Positions 1 through 8,518 of a DNA stretch of 64,000 nucleotides are shown here, in pieces. The notes under the pieces were generated by a model that saw nothing but the letters and a program-made list of their open reading frames with translations, had not been told where the DNA came from and searched no databases. Source of the DNA: CAYHCE01 sp964355015 (lineage in GTDB: Bacteria > Cyanobacteriota > Cyanobacteriia > PCC-6307 > Cyanobiaceae); assembly GCA_964355015.1 (NCBI GenBank), contig CAYHCE010000002.1, positions 1 through 64,000 of the forward strand, written 5' to 3'. How positions within the stretch are numbered: position 1 is the first letter of the stretch; each line of letters opens with the position of its first letter. A program made the position numbers and the translations under genes.

Positions 1-35
1 CTGATGGCGTCTGTGGAGGGCTCAGGTGCTGATCT

Positions 36-1646
36 ATGCGCGACAGGCTCCTAGGCCGGCCCCATGAACCTGGCCCCATGAATCTGGCCACCGAGGCAAG
101 CATCTCCGTCAAGATCCGCCGCATGAACGGCCGGGTGCGTTGGGGCCATCCGGAGCTGCGGCGGCGCGGGATTGATCAGACGCGCCTTGAACTCGAAGCC
201 GGCCCTGGGGATGCCGAGGCCTTCACCTTCCTGGCGCTGGGGGACAGCGGCACCGGCCGTCACCGTCGCGACAGCCCGCAGCGGCAGGTGGCCGAGCAGC
301 TCCTCGCCCAGGGGGACGCCCCGCGCCTGGTGCTGCATACCGGCGATGTGGTCTACCTGGTGGGTTCCAGCGAGCACTACCGCCAGAACTTCATCAAGCC
401 CTACCGCGAGTGGCTGGTGGGCGGCGAAGACCACCGTCGCCTCAGCTACGACCGGATGACCTTCCGGGTTCCCTTCCTCCCCGTTCCCGGCAATCACGAC
501 TACTACGACCTGCCGCTGCCGCTGGGTCTGATCTCCGGCGCGACTGCCCCGCTGCGCTATCTGCTGCGCAGCATGATCGATCTTGATGTGGGCTGGCACG
601 GCTCCTTCGTGGGCGAGGCCTATGCCCGTGCCTTCCTCGACGTGCTCGACGCCGTCCCGGAGCGCCACCTCGGCTCCCATCTCGATCGCCATTACGACGC
701 CCGGGTCGATGGGGTGCGCTGTCTGGCCTACAGGCCCGGCTGCTTCACCCGTCTGCCCAACCGTTACTACACGGTCCGTTGCGGCGGCATCGATGTCTTC
801 GCCCTCGATTCCAACACCTTCAACCAGCCCCTGCCACCCGTCGATGCCGCGGCCGACCCAGGCCTTGGCGATCGACTGCGGCTGCAGCGGCGACGCCTGC
901 AGGACGAGCGGGCCGACCTGTTGCGGCGCATCGGCGACATCGTGTTTCATGCCGCTGCGCTGGCCCGTGAGGACCTCGGCGACGATCTGGCGGAAACGAT
1001 CGAGCAGATCGACGAACAGATCCACGACATTGACAAGCAGCTCACCGTGGGGGGGGAGGCTGCCGAGCTGGACGAGGAGCAGCTGGACTGGCTGCGCGAG
1101 CGGCTGGTGGCCTCCTGGCACGATCCGGCTGTGCGGGGCCGGATCCTGGTGCTCCACCATCCGCCCTACGTCACGGAGGCCACCAAGTGGGCGCAGGGCC
1201 AGACCCTCGCCGTACGCCACCACCTGCGCCGCGTACTCGATCAGGTGGCCGAGCGGGTGGGCGAGCGCTGCCGCGGGCGGCCGCTGCTGGATCTGGGCCT
1301 CACCGGCCACGCCCATTGCCTCGAGTTCCTGCGCACCCGCGACACCGGCCACGGGGATGCCCGCATCCCCTGGCTGATCTGCGGCGGCAGCGGCTACAGC
1401 CTGCGCCGCCAGCGTCCGGAGGGCCCCGACCTGCTGGAGGGCCCGCCCGGCGCCGAACGGCCCGTGGCCCGTTCCGAGCTGTTCGTGGGACGCTCGGGCC
1501 GGGGTGCCGGCCTGCGGCGCGCCTACTCCGCCCTGCGGGTCGACGTGGCGGCCGGCACGCCGCTGCGCCTCACCCTCATCCCACTGGTGGCCGAGAAGAG
1601 CGAGGGCCACTGGCGCTCGTACTGCCTGCCGGCGTTCACGCCGTAG
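36..1646 (+). CDS. Metallophosphoesterase family protein
   Basis: Calcineurin-like metallophosphoesterase of 536 residues, expected to hydrolyse a phosphoester with a two-metal centre; the substrate cannot be told from sequence. The family's metal-binding blocks appear in order: GDSGTG near residue 68, GDVVY near 103, GNHDYYD near 151, HHPPY near 376 and GHAHC near 427. A predicted helical insert lies between the GNHD and HHPPY blocks, so the protein is longer than a minimal phosphoesterase domain. No signal peptide or membrane segment is obvious. Two in-frame ATGs are possible, at 36 and 78; the second gives a less arginine-rich N-terminus. It stands alone, 124 bases ahead of moaB. Family assignment is firm, function is not. 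Confidence 0.85.
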   Translation: MRDRLLGRPHEPGPMNLATEASISVKIRRMNGRVRWGHPELRRRGIDQTRLELEAGPGDAEAFTFLALGDSGTGRHRRDSPQRQVAEQLLAQGDAPRLVLHTGDVVYLVGSSEHYRQNFIKPYREWLVGGEDHRRLSYDRMTFRVPFLPVPGNHDYYDLPLPLGLISGATAPLRYLLRSMIDLDVGWHGSFVGEAYARAFLDVLDAVPERHLGSHLDRHYDARVDGVRCLAYRPGCFTRLPNRYYTVRCGGIDVFALDSNTFNQPLPPVDAAADPGLGDRLRLQRRRLQDERADLLRRIGDIVFHAAALAREDLGDDLAETIEQIDEQIHDIDKQLTVGGEAAELDEEQLDWLRERLVASWHDPAVRGRILVLHHPPYVTEATKWAQGQTLAVRHHLRRVLDQVAERVGERCRGRPLLDLGLTGHAHCLEFLRTRDTGHGDARIPWLICGGSGYSLRRQRPEGPDLLEGPPGAERPVARSELFVGRSGRGAGLRRAYSALRVDVAAGTPLRLTLIPLVAEKSEGHWRSYCLPAFTP

Positions 1647-1769
1647 GTGGCAGTGTCGGACACGGAGCGCACGCTTGTTTCCAGCCGGCCCCTTCCCTCC
1701 GGTCGAAGGGCGCAAGGCGGCGTTCCACCGGCGAGAGGATCACAATGACGACCCATTCGTCCGGACACC

Positions 1770-2303
1770 GTGAGCCTCGCCATCGCCCTGCTCACGGTGT
1801 CCGACCGGCGCAGCGCCGATCCCTCCGTCGGTGATCCCTCCGGCGACAGATTGCTCGAGCGGCTGCTGGCGGCCGGCCACCGGCTGGTGGAGCGCCGGCT
1901 TGTGCCCGACGACCGCTACGCCATCCGCGCCGCGCTGAGCCACTGGATCGCCGATCCTGCCGTGCAGGTGGTGCTGAGCAGCGGCGGCACCGGCCTCACC
2001 GGTCGCGACGGCAGCCCCGAGGCCGTCGCCCCCCTGCTCGACAAGACGATCGAGGGCTTCGGAGAGCTGTTCCGCGCACTCTCCTTCGAGACCATCGGCA
2101 CCAGCAGCCTGCAGAGCCGCGCCCTGGCGGGCGTGGCCAACGGCACCGTGATCTTCGTGCTGCCCGGCTCGCTCGATGCCGTGACCACGGCCTGGGACCG
2201 CCTGATCCGCGCCCAGCTCGACACCACCACCCTCCCCTGCAATCTGGTGCAGCTGCTGCCGCGGTTGACGGAGGATCCGCTGCTGCCGGTCCCGCACGGT
2301 TGA
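1770..2303 (+). CDS. moaB: Molybdenum cofactor biosynthesis protein MoaB
   Basis: MoaB/MogA-type protein (177 residues) that binds molybdopterin and takes part in its adenylation before metal insertion. The fold's hallmarks are visible: LLTVSDRRS at the N-terminus, the SSGGTG loop near residue 70 followed by TGRDGSPEA, and a C-terminal PGS motif (LPGSLDAV). GTG at 1770 is the start; the nearby ATG at 1745 is out of frame. The other cofactor genes in this window (moaD, moaE, moeA, moaC) lie about 18 kb downstream, so this one is detached from the cluster. A tiny TauE-like remnant begins four bases after its stop. Confidence 0.9.
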   Translation: MSLAIALLTVSDRRSADPSVGDPSGDRLLERLLAAGHRLVERRLVPDDRYAIRAALSHWIADPAVQVVLSSGGTGLTGRDGSPEAVAPLLDKTIEGFGELFRALSFETIGTSSLQSRALAGVANGTVIFVLPGSLDAVTTAWDRLIRAQLDTTTLPCNLVQLLPRLTEDPLLPVPHG

Positions 2304-2306
2304 GCT

Positions 2307-2468
2307 GTGCCCTCCCCGGCGGATCCGTTGCTGCTCACCGCGATCGCCCTGGTGGCGCTCCTGTATGCCTCGGTGGGCCATGCCGGCGCGTCGGGGTACA
2401 TCGCCGTGCTGGCGCTGGTGCTCGTGGTGGCCGGCCTGAAGCTTCTCGGCCTGAAGGGTCTGTTCTGA
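2307..2468 (+). pseudogene. Remnant of a TauE/SafE-type permease, middle deleted
   Basis: A 53-codon open frame starting at GTG 2307. Its first half (LLYASVGHAGASGYIAVLAL) matches the first conserved membrane segment of TauE/SafE sulfite/anion exporters, which typically reads VGHGGASGY. It then runs straight into VVAGLKLL, which resembles the last membrane helix of the same family. A full-length member is about 250 residues, so roughly 200 residues from the middle are missing with the frame kept. It follows moaB by four bases. Whether the mini-protein is made is unknown; I treat it as a deletion relic. The family assignment rests on recall of the conserved motif. Confidence 0.5.
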
Positions 2469-2535
2469 ACCCTTCGCGTCAGCGTCGCGGCCTTGGATGG
2501 CGCCAGCAGGACCGGCCGCAGGGCCGGCGGAGTGA

Positions 2536-3366
2536 ATGGCCGAGCGGGTCGTGGGAGCAGTCGAGGCGCTGTGGCGCTATCCGGTCAAGTCGATGCTGGG
2601 CGAACGGCTCGTGCAGGTGGCGGTGACGGAGCGGGGCGTCTGTGGCGACCGCGCCTATGCCCTCTGGGATCACGCCACCGGCCGGGTGGCCAGTGCCAAG
2701 AATCCCCTGGTGTGGAAAGAGCTCCTCGGCTACCGGGCCCGCTGCCTGGCGGAGCCCGCTCCTGGGGCGGCGCCGCCGCCGGTGGCGATCGCGGCGGTGG
2801 GCCACGGCGACGAACTGCGCAGCACCGATCCCGACCTGGCCGAGCGGCTGTCGGATCGGCTGGGGCGACAGGTGAGCTTGCTGGATCGCCCCCCCGAGGC
2901 GGCCAGCCTCGATCAGTACTGGCCGGCGGTGGAAGGCCGTGCCTACCGAAATGTGGTGAACGAGCTGCTGCTTCCCGAGGGCATGTTCTTCGATGCCTGC
3001 ACGATCCACGCCATCAGCACCGCCACCCTGGCCGAGCTGCGCCGGCTGGAACCGCAGCTGGATTTCGCTGTGGAGCGCTTCCGGCCCAACCTGCTGATCC
3101 ACACCGGCGACGGCACCGTGGGATTCCCTGAGGAGGCATGGGCGGGTCGGATTCTGCGCCTGGGCGAGAGCCTCGAGCTCCACGTTGACGGCGGTTGCCC
3201 CCGTTGCGTGATCACCACCCTGCCGCAGGGCGATCTGACGGAGGAAATCGAGATCCTGCGGGCCACGGCCCGCCACAACAAGGTGGTGGCGGGCATCCGC
3301 CTCTCGGTGCATAAGCCCGGCCGCCTGGCGGTGGGGGATCCCGTCACCCTGCTGGATGCCGCCTGA
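2536..3366 (+). CDS. MOSC domain-containing protein
   Basis: A 276-residue protein with an N-terminal MOSC beta-barrel (RYPVKSMLGE near residue 15, then GDRAYALWD) and a C-terminal MOSC domain ending in a cysteine-bearing segment (VDGGCPRCVITT, near residue 220). MOSC proteins bind molybdenum cofactor and transfer sulfur or reduce N-hydroxylated compounds (YiiM/mARC-like). The conserved cysteine expected to bind molybdenum is present. Start ATG 2536. Its position downstream of moaB fits a role with molybdopterin, but the substrate is unknown. Confidence 0.85.
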   Translation: MAERVVGAVEALWRYPVKSMLGERLVQVAVTERGVCGDRAYALWDHATGRVASAKNPLVWKELLGYRARCLAEPAPGAAPPPVAIAAVGHGDELRSTDPDLAERLSDRLGRQVSLLDRPPEAASLDQYWPAVEGRAYRNVVNELLLPEGMFFDACTIHAISTATLAELRRLEPQLDFAVERFRPNLLIHTGDGTVGFPEEAWAGRILRLGESLELHVDGGCPRCVITTLPQGDLTEEIEILRATARHNKVVAGIRLSVHKPGRLAVGDPVTLLDAA

Positions 3367-3372
3367 GGGCGC

Positions 3373-3957
3373 TCAGCTCCCGCCCTCCTCCAGCACACGC
3401 TCGATCCGCCGGTCGGGGACCAGCCAGACCAGCGCCACCAGGGCGTAGATCACCTGGGCGATCCAGTAGGCAGCCAGGGTCGACAAGATCGCCAGGCCGT
3501 AGAGCCCCAGTGACGCCTTGCCCTTCCAGTCGCGGCCGATCGCCCGCCGCAGCAGCGAGGGTTCTCCCTGGGCGGCGATGATGCAGTTCTGCAGGATGAA
3601 GTAGGCGATCCCCGCCAGCAGCAGTACCACGCCGTAGATGGCGGAGGCTGCCGGGCTGACGGGATTCCGGCCCAGCCAGCCGGTCACGAACGGCACCAGA
3701 GACAGCCAGAACAGCAGGTGCAGATTGGCCCACAGAATCGGACCATTCACCCGCCGCACAGTGTGCAGCATGTGGTGATGGTTGTTCCAGTAGATGCCGA
3801 TGTACACGAAGCTCAGCACATAGCTGAGGAACACCGGCAGCAGCGGCTTCAGTGCATCGAGGCTGCGGTCTTCCGGGACCTTCAGTTCCAGCACCATGAT
3901 CGTGATCACGATGGCCAGAACGCCGTCGCTGAAGGCTTCCAGCCGGTTCTTGTTCAT
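3373..3957 (-). CDS. TMEM175-type (DUF1211) potassium channel
   Basis: A 194-residue integral membrane protein with about five to six hydrophobic segments. The first carries the signature of the DUF1211/TMEM175 family, RLEAFSDGVLAIVITIMVLE, containing the FSDG motif that forms the pore-lining helix of these potassium-selective channels. The start is ATG at 3957, which places this motif six residues in, as usual. The stop lies a few bases from the end of the convergent MOSC gene. Channel identity is by family; ion selectivity is not shown by sequence alone. Confidence 0.85.
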   Translation of the reverse strand: MNKNRLEAFSDGVLAIVITIMVLELKVPEDRSLDALKPLLPVFLSYVLSFVYIGIYWNNHHHMLHTVRRVNGPILWANLHLLFWLSLVPFVTGWLGRNPVSPAASAIYGVVLLLAGIAYFILQNCIIAAQGEPSLLRRAIGRDWKGKASLGLYGLAILSTLAAYWIAQVIYALVALVWLVPDRRIERVLEEGGS

Positions 3958-4168
3958 GGTGCCGGTGGAGCCGATGCCAGTGGGTGGCCACGCTGCAGCC
4001 CACGCTATAGCCGATGACGCAGCTGACACCGATCAGCAGCGGAACCACGGCTGGATCGAAGCCTGCGATCAGGTACACCGATGGGAGGAAGTGGATCCAG
4101 AAGCTGAAATCGATCAACGGCGGGACGTTGCCGGCCCCAGCTGACCCTTGGCGAAGTGCCACGCTCAA
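3958..4168 (-). pseudogene. Possible fragment of an unidentified membrane protein
   Basis: Between the TMEM175 gene and the ClC gene, one minus-strand frame reads FWIHFLPSVYLIAGFDP and then VVPLLIGVSCVIGYSVG, two convincing hydrophobic segments. It ends by running into the TMEM175 gene in another frame, so no complete gene is present. I do not recognise the family. It could be the relic of a gene or an accidental open stretch. Confidence 0.2.
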
Positions 4169-4267
4169 CCGAGTGGGCCTCGGGTGGGCTTGCCTTCGGT
4201 AGCGGCCACGGTGAGGGTGCTCTCCAGGGTCCGAGGCAACCAGCCCAGGCAGGCCCTCCAGCCCAGC

Positions 4268-5548
4268 TCAGGGCGCCGCTCGGCGGGCGCTTCCTGCCTG
4301 GGCCTCGTTCCAGGTGAGGCCGCCCAGCCAGCGGCCGATGGCGGCGGCGATGGCCGAGCCGGTGAGCAGCCAGGGCAGCAGGGCGGCATTGCCCTGCAGG
4401 GTGAACACGAACAGACCGCAGAACAGGGGGGTGCGGCAGGCCCCGCTGAACAGGGCCGCCGCCGCGATGGCGGCCAGGGCTGCCTGCTGATCCGCGGCCA
4501 GACCACCCAGCCAGGGGGTGACCAGCACCGCCCCGAGGGCCATCGTGTCGTGCATCAGGCCGCCCGGCGCGCCGATCGCGATGCTCAGCAGCGGGCCCAG
4601 CAGCCGGGGGACAGCCGCCCACCACGGGCTGCTGGATGCCCCCGCCAGGGCCGGCCCGAGGCTGAGCGAGCCATCGTTGAGGCTGAGCCCGCCGCTGGCG
4701 AGCGCCAGCAGGCTGAAGGCGACGCAGATCATCAGCCCGGCCGGAACGGACCGGCGACGCAGATCTGCGCCGAGCCGCTCGGCCAGCGGAATCAGCGCAC
4801 GCACCATCAGCACCCCGACCAGGGCGGCGCCGGTGATCACCAACAGGGCCAGGGGGATCAGCCCGGGCTGCAGCGGACCGGCCATCCCCTCGGCCAGATG
4901 GGCGGGCTGACCCAGTTCCGAGTTGAACAGGGTGCCGATCCCCGCCAGCACAAGCGTCGGCACCACCAGGGCGAATCCGTGCACGGCGCTGAGCTCCTCC
5001 AGGGCATAGGCGGCTCCGAGCAGGGGGGAGCGGAAGGCGGCCCCCAGTCCGGCTCCACCGCCGATCGCGGCCACCAGGGCCAGCGGCAGAAGCTGCAGCG
5101 GGGCGAGCCTGTGACGCAGGGCCAGCAGCACGGCAGACCCCAGGGCAGCGGAGGGGGATTCGATCCCCACGCTCAGTCCGGCGAGATGGGTGAGAGCCAC
5201 CAGGGGCAGGCGCAGCAGCTGCCGGCGCAGCGAGAGGCCGGCCAGGGCCCGCTCCTCCCTCTCAACGTCGTTGCCGGCCTCCTGCAGCGCCAGCACCCCG
5301 ATGATGCCGCCGCCGCGGCCCCCGGCCAGAGGTCCCCAGCCCAGCAGCAGGAACAGAGCCGTTCCGAGTGAGGGTCCGGCCAGCAGCAGCAGGGGGCGCA
5401 GAGCCCCACCGCCGCCGAGGGGCCAGAGCGCCTGCAGGCGGAAGCCGAGCTCCGAGAGCCACTGGTAAGGGAGTTCGGCCAGGCCGATGACGCTTCCGGC
5501 CAGCAGCAGGCTGGCCAGCCAGGCGACCGGTGCGCCAAGGCGGCTCAA
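4268..5548 (-). CDS. ClC-family chloride channel/transporter
   Basis: A 426-residue polytopic membrane protein of the ClC family, which moves chloride through a channel or proton-antiport mechanism. Recognisable blocks are GIESPSAALG (position of the family's GREGP loop, gating glutamate kept), GLGAAFRSPLLGAAYALEE (the GxFxxPLxGxxFxxE block) and GAPGGLMHDTMALGAVL (the GxFxP block). Several family residues are substituted, for example GIESP for GREGP, so selectivity may differ. ATG at 5548 overlaps the end of the upstream MFS relic by four bases. Family clear, transport mode not. Confidence 0.8.
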   Translation of the reverse strand: MSRLGAPVAWLASLLLAGSVIGLAELPYQWLSELGFRLQALWPLGGGGALRPLLLLAGPSLGTALFLLLGWGPLAGGRGGGIIGVLALQEAGNDVEREERALAGLSLRRQLLRLPLVALTHLAGLSVGIESPSAALGSAVLLALRHRLAPLQLLPLALVAAIGGGAGLGAAFRSPLLGAAYALEELSAVHGFALVVPTLVLAGIGTLFNSELGQPAHLAEGMAGPLQPGLIPLALLVITGAALVGVLMVRALIPLAERLGADLRRRSVPAGLMICVAFSLLALASGGLSLNDGSLSLGPALAGASSSPWWAAVPRLLGPLLSIAIGAPGGLMHDTMALGAVLVTPWLGGLAADQQAALAAIAAAALFSGACRTPLFCGLFVFTLQGNAALLPWLLTGSAIAAAIGRWLGGLTWNEAQAGSARRAAP

Positions 5549-6089
5549 GGCGGGCCCCCCTCATGACTCAGGCTCCGGCAGGCCCGCACCAGGATCGCCA
5601 GGAGAAGGGAAACGGCATCGAACCGGCTCGCCAGCCCCGCCACCCAGCGGTTCACGGCCAGCGCGCCGACCAGACAGGCGACGCTGAGCCCGAGCGAGAG
5701 ATTCCCGAACTGCGCCTTGCCGAGGCCGAACGCCACCTCGAGATCGAACGGACTGACTGTGTCGTAGAAGGCGATCATCCCCGTGGCGAGCATGGCGATG
5801 CCGGCTGGGAGGACGAAGCGCGGATCGCGGGCCTCCCGCACAGAGCCGGGACCCACGGGATTCGTCTCTCCCAGCCAGCGGGCGAAGAAGGCGCCGCTGG
5901 CTGGGAGAGCCGCCAGCACCTGAGCGTCGACGCGCCACGAGGTCGCCCGGGCGATCTGGCCACCCAGGACATCGCCCGGGTGTGCTGTCGATCGCTGAAC
6001 ACATCCCTCTGGCAGGCCCGTGAGACCGACGTGCCGCAGCCCGCCCCGAGGCAGGCAAACAGGATCACCCGCCAACCGATCGCCGTCAT
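5545..6089 (-). pseudogene. Decayed Bcr/CflA-type MFS efflux transporter
   Basis: Pieces of one MFS drug-efflux protein lie in more than one frame. The start reads GWRVILFACLGAGCG (about 6040-6080). A second piece in another frame has WRVDAQVLAALPAS...RWLGET, the usual end of the first six-helix half. The last piece, DPRFVLPAGIAMLATGMIAF...SPFDLEVAFGL (about 5600-5830), matches the segment after the central loop of Bcr/CflA proteins. The whole is under half the family length of about 400 residues and has lost the N-terminal helices. It abuts clcA-like and amidohydrolase genes. Assignment is from motif recall. Confidence 0.55.
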
Positions 6090-6135
6090 CGGGCTGTCCG
6101 GGCAGGTCGGCCCTTGCTCCAGTGCCGGGAGGTGC

Positions 6136-7089
6136 TCATGCCGGCGCCGCCTCGGGGAAGAACATCCTCTGTGCGTTCCCGCTGGCCACCTGCCGGCAGG
6201 CGGGCTCGGAGAGCCCGAGCAGCAGATCGTCGTAACGGCGCAGCGTGGGCTCTAGTCGTTCGAAGTGGCCGACCAGGTCCGAGCCGATCATGAAGCGGTC
6301 GGCATGGCGTTCCACCAGATCGATCCATTCGGCGCGGACCAGGCCCCGGGCGCACATCTCGTCATCGAAGCCGACCCAGGAGGCGTCGACGTGCAGATTG
6401 GAGTACATGGAAAGCATCCGGTCGACCATCTCGTGATAACGGTCGTGAAAGACCCGGCGCGACAGACCGCAATGCCCCCAGACCACGCTGAGGCCGGGAT
6501 GACGATCAAGCACCTCTTCCAGTTCGTGCAGGTAGACATAATCATCGTGGCGACCGACCGACGTGCTGTTCTGGTGCAGCAGAATCGGCACACCCCGGGC
6601 CACGCAGAACTCATAGACGGGAGTCATCGCAGGGTGGTTGGCCCGTGCCGTTTCCTCGAAGGTGAGATTGGTGAGGTCGTCGTGCCGCAGCATCACTTCG
6701 CCGACACCACGCCAGAATGTGCCTTCACCCATCATCCGTTCGATGTGCCTGACGGCATGCCGATCCGTGGGGTTGAAGCCGCAGATCAAGGGCGCGAACC
6801 GTGAACGTTGCGCCTCGCTGAGGCCCTCAAGGGCCTCAGAGACCAACTGGTCCGTGTACGAGTAGTAATAGCAGCGGGCTTCATCGTCGAGATAGTAGTG
6901 GGGCTCGATCGGATCGAAGGCATTCCACTTCTTGGTGACAGGCAGGCCGAAGATCACCGCCCGTTCCACGCCGGTCCGATCCATCTGCTCCAGCAAGCGG
7001 GCGATCCCGTCGGAGCCTTGCAGGAAGTCGACCAGATGGATGTGGCTGTCGGTGAGGGGCAGTTCGGCCCTGCTTAGGGAGGCATCCAT
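6136..7089 (-). CDS. Amidohydrolase family metal-dependent hydrolase
   Basis: A 317-residue TIM-barrel protein of the amidohydrolase-2 type. The metal-binding DSHIHL motif is at residues 14-19, followed by the histidine-bearing LLHQNST near 170, VWGHCGLSR near 203, and MIGSDLVGH near 272, which supplies the late active-site aspartate. Such proteins hydrolyse or decarboxylate small ring or amide compounds; the substrate is unknown. The gene is complete with ATG at 7089. It is oriented with the TetR gene upstream (28 bases apart) and may be read from the same promoter, hinting at a catabolic or detoxifying role. Confidence 0.8.
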   Translation of the reverse strand: MDASLSRAELPLTDSHIHLVDFLQGSDGIARLLEQMDRTGVERAVIFGLPVTKKWNAFDPIEPHYYLDDEARCYYYSYTDQLVSEALEGLSEAQRSRFAPLICGFNPTDRHAVRHIERMMGEGTFWRGVGEVMLRHDDLTNLTFEETARANHPAMTPVYEFCVARGVPILLHQNSTSVGRHDDYVYLHELEEVLDRHPGLSVVWGHCGLSRRVFHDRYHEMVDRMLSMYSNLHVDASWVGFDDEMCARGLVRAEWIDLVERHADRFMIGSDLVGHFERLEPTLRRYDDLLLGLSEPACRQVASGNAQRMFFPEAAPA

Positions 7090-7116
7090 CGCGGTGCGTC
7101 GGCAGGCGGCATCCGA

Positions 7117-7770
7117 TCAGTCCGGGCCGCTGGCGAGCAGTCTGCCCGTCAAGACCCTTCCCCGACCGCCGCGCTCGGAGCAGGCCAGAAGCAGCGCCGC
7201 TGCTTCCCGGGCGTCGGTGGCGGCGCGGGGATCGCGCTCGAGAAAGGTGAGCACCAGGGCGCCTTCGAGCAGCAGGTGCAGCTGCCGGGCCAGACGCAGG
7301 GGCTCGGCTACGCCGAGCCGCTGGCATTGCTCCTCCAGCAGCTCGCGGCAACCGGCCTTGAAGGCCTCCGCCGCCTGGCGGGGCCGATCACCGGGTTCGG
7401 GGTACTCGCTGGCAGCCTTGATGAACAGACAACCGTGGAACGCGGGCGAGCGGACCCAGTCCACCAGCCAGTCGAACACCGCCAGGATCCGGCCGTGGGC
7501 CCCATCGGGCGCGGCCGCCAGCCGCTCTGTCAGGGCGGTGCTGATCGTGCCGGCCAGACGCTCCAGCACGGCGGCGATCAGCTCCTCCTTCGAGCCGAAC
7601 TGCTTGTAGAGGGTCATCTTGGCCACGCCGGCCTCGGCGAGCAGGGTGTCGATGCCCACGGCCCGGTATCCCTGGCGGGCGAAGAGGTCCTGGGCGGCGC
7701 TCAGCAGAGCCTCCCGTTTGGCGGAGGCCCTGGCAGAAGAGGCCCGATTGGTGGTGGCGCTGCCGGTCAT
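7117..7770 (-). CDS. TetR-family transcriptional regulator
   Basis: A 217-residue repressor with an N-terminal TetR helix-turn-helix: AAQDLFARQGYRAVGIDTL, then AEAGVAKMTLYKQFGSKEEL, the canonical recognition helix region. The C-terminal domain is expected to bind a small inducer. ATG at 7770 is preferred over the GTG at 7786-7788. It is divergent from the GST/oxidase pair, and two identical palindromes lie in the gap, so it probably represses both itself and that operon. The layout resembles electrophile-responsive NemR-like modules, but the inducer is unknown. Confidence 0.9.
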   Translation of the reverse strand: MTGSATTNRASSARASAKREALLSAAQDLFARQGYRAVGIDTLLAEAGVAKMTLYKQFGSKEELIAAVLERLAGTISTALTERLAAAPDGAHGRILAVFDWLVDWVRSPAFHGCLFIKAASEYPEPGDRPRQAAEAFKAGCRELLEEQCQRLGVAEPLRLARQLHLLLEGALVLTFLERDPRAATDAREAAALLLACSERGGRGRVLTGRLLASGPD

Positions 7771-7805
7771 GACGGTCACGATCTGCACGGAGCCTAGTTC
7801 GTAGA

Positions 7806-7845
7806 CAGACCGGTCTGCTACCTTTCAAGTAGGCAGACCGGTCTG
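7806..7845. promoter_or_regulatory. Twin TetR operator palindromes
   Basis: Two perfect copies of the 12-base palindrome cagaccggtctg lie at 7806-7817 and 7834-7845, 28 bases centre to centre. They sit between the TetR gene (start 7770) and the GST gene (start 7898), where a divergent promoter would be. The palindromes are seen directly. That the neighbouring repressor binds them is inferred from position and from the TetR family's usual short GC-centred operators. Confidence 0.8.
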
Positions 7846-7897
7846 TCCACTGCGTGTCGCCTCAGCCGTTGCCTCCACCCCCTCACCCCTCACCGCC

Positions 7898-8503
7898 ATG
7901 CTTCGTCTCCACGGCCACGAGCTCTCCGGCAACAGCAGCAAGGTGCGCCTGCTGCTCGAACTGCTCGGGGTCTCCTACGAATGGGTCCGCGTCGATCTGA
8001 TGCAGGGGGAGCACAAGCGACCCGCTTTCCTGGCGCTCAATCCCTTCGGCCAGGTGCCTGTGCTTGAAGACGGCGACACCACCCTCTCCGACGCCCAGGC
8101 GATCCTTTTCTATCTGGCTGCTCGCCAGGGGGATGGCCAGTGGCTGCCCACCGACCCACTCGAGCAGGCCCGGGTGGTGCGCTGGCTCTCCACAGCCGCC
8201 GGAGAAGTGCGACAGGGCCCTGAAAGCGCCCGCCTTCACCACCTGTTCGGAGTGACCGGCATCCCGATCGAGCGGGCCACCGAGAAGGCCGCCTTCATCC
8301 TCGACCAGCTGGAGCGGCACCTGGGCGACCGGCTCTGGCTGGAACTGGATCGCCCCACGATCGCCGATCTCGCCGTGTTCCCCTACGTGGCCCTGGCGGG
8401 CGATGGGGGCATCGATCTGGCCCCCTATCCCAACGTTCTCGCCTGGATCGGGCGGATCCAGGCCCTGCCGGGCTATGTCCCGATGGCGGGCCTGGACGCC
8501 TGA
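7898..8503 (+). CDS. Glutathione S-transferase
   Basis: A 201-residue GST expected to conjugate glutathione to electrophiles in the cytoplasm. The thioredoxin-like N-terminal domain shows LHGHELSGNSSKVRLLLELL with the active-site serine region, and NPFGQVPVLED with the cis-proline that binds glutathione, followed by LSDAQAILFYL. The C-terminal domain carries the N-capping motif in RPTIADLAVFPYVA. First gene of the unit controlled by the divergent TetR regulator, 16 bases ahead of the pyridoxamine-oxidase-like gene. Confidence 0.9.
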   Translation: MLRLHGHELSGNSSKVRLLLELLGVSYEWVRVDLMQGEHKRPAFLALNPFGQVPVLEDGDTTLSDAQAILFYLAARQGDGQWLPTDPLEQARVVRWLSTAAGEVRQGPESARLHHLFGVTGIPIERATEKAAFILDQLERHLGDRLWLELDRPTIADLAVFPYVALAGDGGIDLAPYPNVLAWIGRIQALPGYVPMAGLDA

Positions 8504-8518
8504 GCGGAGACCCCACCG

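Noticed and set aside
51..1715. Minus-strand open frame opposite the metallophosphoesterase
   Set aside because: Metal-binding motifs are on the plus strand; the opposite frame has no recognisable domain.
4148..5371. Glutamine/glycine-rich plus-strand frame opposite the ClC gene
   Set aside because: Shadow frame; the ClC motifs are on the minus strand.
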